DNA from: Lamellibrachia satsuma
Lineage: Eukaryota; Annelida; Polychaeta; Sabellida; Siboglinidae
Assembly: GCA_033239005.1 (NCBI GenBank)
Contig: BSQZ01000011.1
Coordinates: 8,747,501-8,811,500 of the forward strand
Direction of reading: 5' to 3'
Length of the DNA stretch: 64,000 bases
Shown here one piece after another: positions 20,455 to 29,620 of the stretch; positions within the stretch are counted from its first letter, which is position 1; each line of letters starts with the position of its first letter. The notes under the pieces are model-generated. The model saw only the letters and a list, made by a program, of their open reading frames with translations, was not told the origin of the DNA and ran no database searches. Made by a program: the position numbers and the translations under genes.

Positions 20455-22674
20455 CTACTTATAGCCCGCCCTCCTGAGATATGTGTCAACCTTGTTTTTA
20501 AACATATTCACACTGCTAGCAGTTACACAATCTGTTGACAATTTGTTCCATTCATTTATTGTCCTCTGTGAGAACGAGTGCTTCCTGATGTCCAATCTAC
20601 ATTGATCCTTTACTAATTTTACCTCATGTCCTCTAGTTCTGCTATCCTTCTTGAGTGAGAAAAACATATTTCTATCAATATTTTCATACCCATTCAATAT
20701 CTTAAAAACTTCAATCTGATCTCCTCTTAACCTCCTTATCTCTAGAGTTGTTAAACCACATTCTGTCAGGCGTTCTTCATAACTAAGGTCTCTCAGTTCT
20801 GGAATCATTTTAGTTGCTCTCCTTTGTATGCGTTCAAGCGTATCTATATCCTTCTTACGATATGGTCTCCATGCTTGTATACAGTATTCTAAATGAGGTC
20901 TAACTATTGCTTTATAAAGAGGTATAATTAACTTTTTTCCCTTGTATGTTATGTTTCTTCTAATCAATCCAAGAATTTGATTACCCTTTGAAGCTGCAAT
21001 ACCACACTGCTCTGAAACTTTCATATCAGCGCTTATTGTAACTCCTAAGTCCTTTTCTTTTACAGTAGTACCCAGAACAGTATCTCCCATTCTATAGTTT
21101 ACATTCAAGTTCCTATGTCCTGTATGTATGCATTTACATTTCCCCAAATTGAACAACATCTGCCATTTCTCAGACCATTTCACTAATCTGTCTAGATCGT
21201 TTTGTAAATGTTGTTTATCACCATCAGTATTAACCTTTCTAAACAGTTTTGTGTCATCCGCAAATTTCAGTACGTTACTTGTTATACTGTCGTCCAAGTC
21301 ATTGATATAAATTAAGAATAATATAGGTCCTAATACTGATCCTTGAGGTACCCCACTCAAAACCGATTTCCAATTTGAAACTTCTCCATCTACTACAACT
21401 CGTTGTCTTCTGTCAGTCAGCCATTGTTCTATCCAGTCAGTTATGCTATCCTCGATACCATGGGCTTTTAATTTAAGTAGTAATCTTTGATGTGGCACTT
21501 TGTCAAAAGCTTTCTGAAAATCTAAGTAGATAATATCTACTGGCGATCCCACGTCTATCCACTTAGTGATTTCTTCCAAAAAACATAACATATTTGTTAA
21601 GCATGACCTCGCTTTAAGGAATCCATGTTGAGATGAATTTAATAATTGATGCTTAACGAGAAAGTCCACCATATGGTCTTTAATTAACCTTTCTAATAAT
21701 TTACAAATCACTGACGTTAAACTCACTGGTCTGTAATTCTCTGACTTATTTCTCGAACCCTTTTTAAATAATGGTATGATGTTTGCTTCTTTCCATTCAA
21801 ACGGAACAACTCCTTCTTTTAATGACAAGTTGAATACTCTTGCAAGTGGTATGCTGATTTGTTCTACTGTTTCCATTAGTAATTTTGGAGGAATCCCATC
21901 CACTCCCGGTGATTTGTTATCCTTCATTGCCTTTATTTTCTTAGCTACCAATTCTGGAGTTACAACTAACGGACCTAAATAGTCAGATTTAGCCCCCTGA
22001 AATGTAGCATCAGCAACTGGTAATGAACTAATATCTTCTTTGGTAAACACTGAACTGAAGTAACCATTTAGGTCTTCCGCCATTAAAAACCCCTGTGATA
22101 TTATATTTCCAGCACTGTCTTCTAGAGGTCCAACCTTGTCTTGTACGTTTTGTTTACTCCTGACATATGCATAGAAACTCTTGCTGTCATTTTTTATGTT
22201 ACATGCTAGTTTTTGCTCATAGCTTCTTCTAGATTGTCTGATTTCAGTTGTAGCTGCATTAAGTGCCTCTTTGTATTTTGCATAGTCTTCGTCCTTTCTG
22301 GTACGCCTATAAACCCTCCACATAGTTTGCTTTAGCATTATTTTTCTAATAGCCTCTTTTGACAAGTGTTTCTTTCTACACCGTTTTCCTTGTTTTTGGA
22401 AGGGAACAAATTTATCGATGATACTCTCAATTTCATATTTTAGAATATTCCAACATTCAATTGCGGTCTTATTCATCAGCATGTTATTCCAATCTAGCTT
22501 TGCTAAGTATTTTCTCATATCTTTGTAGTTACCTTTGTGGAAGTTTCTCTTGTACGTTTTCTTATTTTTACTTTCTGATTTTACATTGATGTCAAAATGT
22601 ATTTGATTATGGTCACTATTACCCAATGGTTCAAATATTTTTACATTGTCCACTAATTCTTTTTGTGATGACAA
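20455..22674 (-). CDS. LINE ORF2, reverse transcriptase part
   Basis: 739 residues. Reverse transcriptase blocks in order: NIIPLFKKGSR, ENYRPVSLTSV, QHGFLKARSC, YLDFQKAFDKVPH, GVPQGSVLGPILFL, and the catalytic FADDTKLF. The C-terminal region has YKAIVRPHLEYC and RIQRRATKMIPEL, typical of CR1/L2/Rex-like elements. It makes cDNA from the element's RNA by target-primed reverse transcription. The apparent first Met is not the true start: the frame continues the endonuclease across a one-base frameshift near 22690. Confidence 0.95.
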   Translation of the reverse strand: MSSQKELVDNVKIFEPLGNSDHNQIHFDINVKSESKNKKTYKRNFHKGNYKDMRKYLAKLDWNNMLMNKTAIECWNILKYEIESIIDKFVPFQKQGKRCRKKHLSKEAIRKIMLKQTMWRVYRRTRKDEDYAKYKEALNAATTEIRQSRRSYEQKLACNIKNDSKSFYAYVRSKQNVQDKVGPLEDSAGNIISQGFLMAEDLNGYFSSVFTKEDISSLPVADATFQGAKSDYLGPLVVTPELVAKKIKAMKDNKSPGVDGIPPKLLMETVEQISIPLARVFNLSLKEGVVPFEWKEANIIPLFKKGSRNKSENYRPVSLTSVICKLLERLIKDHMVDFLVKHQLLNSSQHGFLKARSCLTNMLCFLEEITKWIDVGSPVDIIYLDFQKAFDKVPHQRLLLKLKAHGIEDSITDWIEQWLTDRRQRVVVDGEVSNWKSVLSGVPQGSVLGPILFLIYINDLDDSITSNVLKFADDTKLFRKVNTDGDKQHLQNDLDRLVKWSEKWQMLFNLGKCKCIHTGHRNLNVNYRMGDTVLGTTVKEKDLGVTISADMKVSEQCGIAASKGNQILGLIRRNITYKGKKLIIPLYKAIVRPHLEYCIQAWRPYRKKDIDTLERIQRRATKMIPELRDLSYEERLTECGLTTLEIRRLRGDQIEVFKILNGYENIDRNMFFSLKKDSRTRGHEVKLVKDQCRLDIRKHSFSQRTINEWNKLSTDCVTASSVNMFKNKVDTYLRRAGYK

Positions 22675-22682
22675 AACTATAT

Positions 22683-23327
22683 CTAATACATTTTCTCCCT
22701 GGTTGGTTCTAGTACGTGCTGAGTAAGAAAGCTATCCTGGATTAAAAATAGAAATTGTTGGTCCTCAATCCCTGTGCTCTCTAGAGAATTCCATTGTATG
22801 TGTCCATGGTTAAAATCTCCCATTATGATACATTCCCCTTTACTAACTTCCTTTATAGCGTTTATTATTTTTGTGTTGTCCTCTTCGTTTTTGTTTGGAC
22901 TTCGGTAAACTAATCCAATAGTTAATTTAGAATTTCCTGAAACAATTTTGCACCAAACAGCTTCATCGCAATCTGCTTCCCTTTCTAGTTTTATTTCATA
23001 AGCCTGAATAGATTCTTTAACATATAAAATAACTCCCCCGCCCCTTCTTCCTATTCGATCTTTCCTAAACATTACATATCCTGTCAGTCCTAATTCAGCA
23101 TCTGTTATATCTATGTTGGCCCATGATTCAGTTATACCAATTATGTGAGGGTCAATATCTTCTACCATAATGTTTAATTCGTTTTTCTTATTTACTATGC
23201 TCCTTGCATTTAAACATACGCATCTATAACCTTTTTCAGTGATGTTTTTCGGATGATTTGATATTGGTTTATCTGTGCTAGTGGCCTCTTGTTCTGCTTG
23301 AGACACCTCTAGGTAACACCCCTGCAC
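22683..23327 (-). CDS. LINE ORF2, APE-type endonuclease part
   Basis: 214 residues. APE endonuclease features: CLNARSIVNKKNEL, GITESWANIDI, RKDRIGRRGGGVILYV, IGLVYRSPNKNEED, IIMGDFNHGHIQW (the catalytic GDFN), then HVLEPTRE, after which a stop appears. In intact relatives HVLEPTR is followed by a 'VLDIVLS' type run into the linker. Here that run is in another frame, so a single-base deletion near 22690 separates endonuclease from reverse transcriptase. The enzyme nicks target DNA. Confidence 0.93.
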   Translation of the reverse strand: MQGCYLEVSQAEQEATSTDKPISNHPKNITEKGYRCVCLNARSIVNKKNELNIMVEDIDPHIIGITESWANIDITDAELGLTGYVMFRKDRIGRRGGGVILYVKESIQAYEIKLEREADCDEAVWCKIVSGNSKLTIGLVYRSPNKNEEDNTKIINAIKEVSKGECIIMGDFNHGHIQWNSLESTGIEDQQFLFLIQDSFLTQHVLEPTREKMY

Positions 23328-23329
23328 TT

Positions 23330-24094
23330 CTAGTTTAAAGAATGTTTACTTCCAAAAATATTTGTCATTGTACCCAAGTCACTATCTACCGCTGCTGAAA
23401 GTTTGTCCGCGAATACTGCCGCCCCCTTACCACTTAAATGAAGCCCATCCTTCATGTACATATCAGCCCTCCCAACAAAACTTCCCCATAAATCCACAAA
23501 TCCAACTTCCTCTTCCATACATAACTTCTGGACTAACATGTTAATTGCCATCCCCCGACAATTTCGATATTTGTGACCCCTCCTGCCCATTACAGGTAAA
23601 ATCCCTGACAGTATTACCTGCTCAACCCGCGTCTGTTTTAGTGTTCTGACCAACTGCCTATATTTCCTAACTATGGCAGTTGTACCCTCCCTCTCTACGT
23701 TATTTGTCCCTACGTGTACTAAAACAGATCCACCCTTTCCCGAGCCTATGATGTTTTTTACCCTCTGAGTTATCGCCTCTATTTTGGCTCCAGGCAAGCA
23801 GACCACCACATCATCTCCCTTGTTTAAGACTCTGTCGGTCTTCCTAACTATCGAATCCCCCACAAACACCCTCGCTCTCTTCCTCACCCCCTCTATCACT
23901 GCTGCAGAATAACTCTTCCGTTCGATCCCCTCCATCACATTCTGTCCTGACCCCTTCCCTCCTGTCTCCCCCACTTCCCACTCCTTTGCTCTTGTCTCTC
24001 CCACTTCCATCTCCTTCACTCCGGTTGTTTTCCCTCCCGTCTCCCCCACTTCCCTCTCCTTCACTCCGGTTGTTTTCCCTCCCGCCTCCCCCAC
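23330..24094 (-). CDS. LINE ORF1 with SGNH/esterase domain
   Basis: 254 residues. The N-terminal 60 residues are a low-complexity GETGGKTTGVKE repeat. After that comes an SGNH hydrolase fold: ARVFVGDSIVRK (block I, GDS), VHVGTNN (block III, GTN), VEQVILSGILPVMGRRG, and DGLHLSGKG (block V, D-x2-H). An esterase-type ORF1 is known in several CR1-clade LINEs and is thought to act in RNA binding or membrane association. The ORF ends just before ORF2. The start may lie further 5', because the element is truncated there. Confidence 0.9.
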   Translation of the reverse strand: MGEAGGKTTGVKEREVGETGGKTTGVKEMEVGETRAKEWEVGETGGKGSGQNVMEGIERKSYSAAVIEGVRKRARVFVGDSIVRKTDRVLNKGDDVVVCLPGAKIEAITQRVKNIIGSGKGGSVLVHVGTNNVEREGTTAIVRKYRQLVRTLKQTRVEQVILSGILPVMGRRGHKYRNCRGMAINMLVQKLCMEEEVGFVDLWGSFVGRADMYMKDGLHLSGKGAAVFADKLSAAVDSDLGTMTNIFGSKHSLN

Positions 24095-24112
24095 TCCCTT
24101 CTCCTTCCCTCC

Positions 24113-24448
24113 CTTATTAATAATAATAATTTATAAGTATTTCATTGTGCTAATAAAAAATGTCGTAAATTTTGTGTGGAGAACAGTAGAAGCGTTCAGA
24201 AGTTTCGATCGACAGGATTTGACTCCACTCGCTGCCGTTTCGAAGTCTATAGTTGATTTCGTTTAGTCTCAAGTAGTTATACTCCAAACAGCCCAATCTT
24301 GAGCTAACGCAAGAGTTTGGACCAACGGCTTTTAGTGTATCTTCCGAAAGACACGGGCAATGTGGGATGAACGAAATTGCCCAAGCTTCGTACCTCCGTC
24401 CTCTCGATCGACAGGCGGGTGCTCTAACCATTAGACTACCGCACCCCT
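24113..24448 (-). mobile_element. tRNA-derived SINE (tRNA-Asp-like head)
   Basis: On the minus strand the element starts GGGGTGCGGTAGTCTAATGG, with box-A-like TAGTCTAATGGTTAGAGC, then CCCGCCTGTC and box-B-like GGAGGTACGAAGC. The order resembles tRNA-Asp (anticodon-region CCTGTC), but the stems are decayed. A 230-bp body follows, with a tail rich in ATT/TAA at 24113-24135. RNA polymerase III would be the expected transcriber. The tail abuts the 5' end of the LINE. Confidence 0.75.
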
Positions 24449-26100
24449 CTGTTTACTCGACAATGTTTATGTTATTACTTCTCCCTCAGTAGTTTCATCA
24501 TAGCAGAATGCCCCCACATAATGCCCCCACAGAAGCATAGTTAGTTTCACTGATGACAGAGCTGCCAAGTTATGTATCGAAACATGCATGAGATCGTCAG
24601 CGGATCCAAACAATGAAAAAGGGTGCCAAATTCCCATACATGACACCAGGTGGCAGCACTTTTGTCATTTAAATTTCTATCGAGGACAGCGCTTAATTAA
24701 TTTATACGCTGGAAAGCATTCATAAATTGACAAAATCTTTCATTGGATATGCTGTAGCGGTTTATTAAAATAAGGTACGAAACGTGTCCAATTGTTCTGT
24801 TGCAATTAAAGTCATGGTTGTTCGGCCTATGCACATATAAGTTACTAAAACATAACCTTTGCAACTACAATTAATAATATGACGCCAGGAAACTTTGTTG
24901 AACACACATCTCAATTTCATGGGCCGCTGTCAGATTACCCTACGTCACGAATGACGTAGTCGCTCGCCAAATTAAACTATTATTTGTATGTACACCGATT
25001 ATTTGCCGATAGGATATTACCTTTATGTTTGCGTCCAAACTCAACTTATGTAATATATATATTTGGCCTATATTCACTAAACTATTCCTCTTTTTCACTT
25101 AACATCCCGTTTGATAGACTGCGTCAGTTCCGGGTATACCGGCAGCGCTTAGTACGTCACGCAGTAGTCTAGGTTACTCGATTTCGTAGAACCTGTGCGT
25201 TTCTATTCAGAATGACCAATTGGCATGCCGGTTTTATATTATTATAAACTATAAATGTCAAATGGCGCTAATGTTTGACAAAGTAAGCCCTGGGCGTCAG
25301 AGCGTTACATTAGATGGAAATGCGTGAGACTCACGCCGAATGCGTAAAAGTTGGCATGTATGTACATATCGATAATAATTGTGAACGGCCCCATAGGCTT
25401 TCGCAAGTCGTTTGTTGGCTCAAATGTCAATGGGTGGTCCATTAGAAGTTTGACCATACTCTATCATGACCACAATAGTAAGGAGACTTGGCGGCTGTCG
25501 CACAGGCTGTATGTTGACAATTATGCGTGAATCCATACGTGGCATTTACGCGCGATGTCACCGACAAGAATAACCTAGGGACCCCCTGCGCTATCAGCGC
25601 GCGCATGGAAATGATATGTATCAACACGTGTATAGAAATAAGCTTGTTTGTATTAATTGTTCACAGAAATGGCCAATATGCGCGAGATTTGCAGACAGCT
25701 GCGTGAGATATGGAAACCAACGCCAAACGTACGAGACGGTAGCTCTGACCTTCCAGGGAGAAGAATTAAGGAATGTTTATTAATAAACATGTGCTGTTCC
25801 GTATAAACGAACTAACAGACTAGTGTGCACATTCACTTTGTTGGTAGATCGCATGGTGAAGACCAGTAATATACTTTTCACAGTAGCTAACACGTTATAA
25901 GTAATAACAATATTTTAATAATAAAACATTGCGTTTTCCTCAAACCAAATTGTGCATACTAAATTTCAAAACATGGCAAAGGTGCTCATGGTTTTCTTGT
26001 AGACACTATTCTCCTAAATAGTGCATAACTATAATTAAGATTATTCTCCTAAATAATGCATAACTATAATTAAGATTATTTTAAACAAACAACAGGCACA
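24449..26100. other. Intergenic region
   Basis: No coding exon recognised. 24880-24930 (TTGTTGAACACACA ... CATGGGCCGC) resembles 14050-14085, a shared dispersed repeat. 26009-26079 is a direct tandem duplication of a 35-bp unit (TTCTCCTAAATAGTGCATAA and following). Otherwise AT-rich and unique-looking. Confidence 0.5.
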
Positions 26101-28876
26101 TATGTATATATCAATAGTACGTTTATTTCAATCTTTTGTCCAAAAAAACACGAGACATTCATCAACAGTCATTCACAGTCTGGGCCACAATCACGTATCG
26201 ACCTCTGAAAGTCACACGTCTTTCAACTTACATTTTCAACGCAGTCACATCTGACGACAAAACAATTTCGCATCCCAAATGTCAACATATGTGGTGCGCG
26301 CTAAGTCTACATAACAATACGTACAATCGAGAACATTCCCCCTTTATTCAAACATGTTTCCATCCATAAACACGCCTAAAAGCCATTCCATTTGACATAT
26401 CGGGAGCTCGGAAAAAGTTATTTACCTCATTTTGTTTGTAATTTCTGAAAAAAATTATTTTCAACGAACTCCCGGGATACGAAATGGAACGACAACTACA
26501 GAGCGCCAACACACGCAACACACCATATGATACACAACACTAAAACTACCTAAGACTGAGGGTGGGCATTTCTGAAAGGTCTTAAATGCAATCAGTCGAC
26601 CAATCAGACAATCAAACATTGGGCGTCACTAAACATTCATACGTAGCACATTTCCTGTATAAATACACCTACACTTCACAGTAGCAAACGTTCCGACTCT
26701 CAAACCCGTTCACATCCATCACGTCATCAGCTACTTAAAAAAAGTGGCAATTTATGTTACTGGAAAGATTTAGTAGAAAACGTCAGCAGAACACCGACAG
26801 TCTGAAGATTATTGAATACATAATCATATTTAGACATCAACAGACACAGGAATAAAAAGTAAGAAAACGTTGCCGGGTTGTAACACGACAATGGATGTGG
26901 AGAGGTGCACAAGCACATTCAGAGATTTCAAATACGTTCACAAACACTCTAGTGAGACGTGTCCATTCACCAATGATATCACTCTGTGTTTGTCCAACCA
27001 TACATAGTACACGCTTGCTGCAACCAAGAAACACCACGCAACCAAGTCATGTGCACAAACATAATAAATTATTAAAACATCAGATGCAATGGCGAAACCT
27101 CTCGGTATCGAACATACAGTCTCTCATAACCATACTGATTTGACTCACGCCATCTCATTCAACTTTGCTGCTATAAAATGATCAACATTATTACACCAAA
27201 CTGCAATATGAGTCAAATAATACAGATTTTAGGACAAGCTGAGACTACCAGAAATGGTGGTGTTATAACCGAGCCACATACATTCACAGCAAGACCACAT
27301 CTACAAATACTTGAACAAAATTCCAAAATGGAAGAAATGCCACTTTCAGGCAATCATTTGACAACTCACAGAAAGGGGAACTTCTGAGCTAATATCGATT
27401 TCTTAATTTGTACAATGTACCAAGCCTTAAACTACTTTAGATGATAACTTTTAAGCAACATTTACTGCAATCATCCATTACTCTTTTCAATGGGAAAACA
27501 TGAACAGTTACTTGACAGCTTGAAATCGTGTTGGTGTGAAGGCAGTACATTCAGAGCATACAGTCATAGATCTTTAACCACTATTTACATGATGACATTC
27601 AACAATATGCCTCGAAGGGTAGTATTTGACTACTATGGCGCCTGCGTGTACACCTAGTAAAATAATCACATCTAATGAAAACACAAAATGTAAACAACAC
27701 ACGCAAATGTATCATGCAGCTTTACAACGACGCTCAGGTTGCGTTCAATCATCTCACAAACTTTTAATCGTTAACAGGCTCAAACATTCCAGTGAGATGC
27801 AGAGCAAACACCCACAACATGATAAGAAGTCACCTAGTGCATCACTTCTTGCACGCAATCAAATATTCGGCAGCGGATGTTCGACCAATGCTCGGCCTCA
27901 TAGACTGCTGCGACTGCTAGAGCATACAGAGGACACAGTGAAACAGACAGGCACGCCTCAACGACGACTTGACACACTCCTGCTAAGCACACGCCACGCT
28001 AACACCCAACTGCACTTTGAACGCCAATCAGCAACCAATTGCTCCCTCACAATTTCTTCCCACTCGCTGTGCACCAACAACCATCCCAGCTGACACCCAC
28101 AATTCCTTCCCCTCGCACACAGGCCAGCTTACATCCACATTGCCATAACGCAGAGCAGATTCAGTTATCGCAGTCAGCATTTTCACAGGCACGTTGCAGC
28201 CACTCCGACTAGGAATGTAAAAATTCAACTTACCTGCTTGCCTGTGCAGACAGACTAGCTGCGCATTTAAAGTGTGACGCATGCGGTCCAACAATTGGTA
28301 AAAAATGCAATTGTTAAAGCAATTACATGCCAGTTTTGTTAAATTGCTGATGTTAAGACAAATGAAAAAAAACTTTCTTGTCAGTTTCATGTTCATCAGA
28401 GTTGCTCTATTACAATTTCTTTACAATAGATGTAAACCTTCATTTAGACCAAAAAAGATAACACAGGATAGTGTCTTTTGTGAATACAGGCCACTGAGGC
28501 AGTAATTTTTTTTTTACCAAATTAGCTACAAACTTAACCGTTTTTTGTAAGATGCCAAAAGAAAGCCAATTACATAGATGTGAAGGAAGCCACATAATTA
28601 ATTGTAGTCTATAAAGAATTTTTTCAGGGAAAAAATACCTGACGAAATAGAACTTGTGTGTCTTGGATACAAATCTCCATAACTACAAAATGCATGCATT
28701 TTGAAAACCCACACTAATAGCAGTCACTATGCTGGCGCTTGATAAAAGCATAACTATTCCTGCCCTGCATACCTATAAAGTGCATTGCTGCCCCAATTCC
28801 AGGTTGGACTAATCACCAATGGACATTCAAGTGCAGTTGGAACCAGTCTGTGACAGCGCCCCTAGGATCACCCGCC
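26101..28876 (-). other. Candidate long 3' UTR of TARDBP
   Basis: No coding exon is visible. In the minus (mRNA) sense, the first canonical AATAAA signals after the stop appear only far downstream (complement of TTTATT at 26343-26348 and 26122-26127), which suggests a 3' UTR of about 2.5 kb. The sense strand has UG-rich stretches such as the complement of 26508-26540 (CA-rich on +). TDP-43 binds UG-rich RNA and autoregulates through its own 3' UTR in vertebrates; whether it does so here is inference. Confidence 0.45.
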
Positions 28877-29620
28877 CTAATTCCAATTCGTCCCCGTGTT
28901 TGTCGGCGGCTGCTGTTGCCCCCACCCTGCTGTCTGTTGTGGCTTGGTTTCGCCGCCCTGCGGGGCACCACCCCACCCAAGGAACCCTCCAGCTTGGTTC
29001 GACGCCTGCGTACCAGGCGCCGCCGGGCTACTGAAGTTTCCAAATCCCTGATTCGTCGGTGTGTTAGCCTGGGGGTTGCTGCCATCGCCCGCCCCTGTTC
29101 CTGTCTGGTTGTTAGCCATGCCTAGCAAGCCCCAACCCCCCTGCGTGAGGGCGGCCTGCGCTGCCGCCAACATTGCAGGGTTCAACTGGAAAGGCCCACC
29201 AAGGTTCAGCCCGCCCATCCCAAGGGGATTGTTGTTCATGTTGCTGCTGTTCCCACCTCCCATGTTCTGAGCCCCGTTTCCCTTATTCGGCTGGTTCCAG
29301 CCTCCATAGCCCTGGTTCTGCGCATAGCTCCCGGAAGGGTTGCTCCCGCTATGCTTACCACGCTCCTTGTCATAGTTCTTGGGTGCCGCCGTGCTGATGT
29401 GCACGCTGGTGCCAGCAATGATGTGGTCTTCGCCACACAGGTTCTGCGCCACTTCCGGGTCTGTGAACGTGACGAATGCGAACGCACGGAATGGCTTCGG
29501 GATGAAGACGTCCAGCACCTCGCCAAACTTACTGAAATAGTTGCGCAGGTCGTCCGCTGTCATGTCTTCGTGACACCGACCAATGAAGACCTTTCGATTC
29601 ATCTGCTGTGCCTCGCTCTC
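28877..29620 (-). CDS. TARDBP: TARDBP coding exon 4: RRM2 and Gly/Asn-rich tail
   Basis: Acceptor TTTGTAG (complement of 29621-29627), phase 0; TAG stop at 28879-28877. 247 residues. RRM2 is [10 protein letters not shown] ... [19 protein letters not shown] ... GTSVHIS, almost as in vertebrates. The tail is prion-like: [24 protein letters not shown], and the helix [20 protein letters not shown], which matches the phase-separation helix of vertebrate TDP-43. It ends in NTGTNWN. The whole tail is in this one exon, which in vertebrates also takes part in autoregulatory splicing. Confidence 0.95.
   Translation of the reverse strand, partial: ESEAQQMNRKVFIGRCHEDMTADDLRNYFSKFGEVLDVFIPKPFRAFAFVTFTDPEVAQNLCGEDHIIAGTSVHISTAAPKNYDKERGKHSGSNPSGSYAQNQGYGGWNQPNKGNGAQNMGGGNSSNMNNNPLGMGGLNLGGPFQLNPAMLAAAQAALTQGGWGLLGMANNQTGTGAGDGSNPQANTPTNQGFGNFSSPAAPGTQASNQAGGFLGWGGAPQGGETKPQQTAGWGQQQPPTNTGTNWN

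Larger units (their letters stand above)
20336..24112 (-). mobile_element. CR1-type non-LTR retrotransposon, nearly full length
   Basis: Read on the minus strand: ORF1 (24094-23330), endonuclease (23327-22683), reverse transcriptase (22674-20455), a short 3' UTR, and a tail of four 10-bp ACAAGATTTA units at 20336-20380. Reading frames are long and only slightly damaged, so the insertion is young. The 5' end appears cut near 24112, where the sequence turns into the TTA-rich tail of a SINE. Two older truncated relatives lie at 1938-2360 and 33755-34486. All share the tail motif and the phrase 'AGCCAATGGCTT ... GGACTCTCGATAAG'. Confidence 0.92.

Noticed and set aside
24390..24448. A functional tRNA-Asp gene
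   Set aside because: The acceptor and T stems do not pair well and box B is altered; a SINE body and tail follow. Called a SINE head instead.
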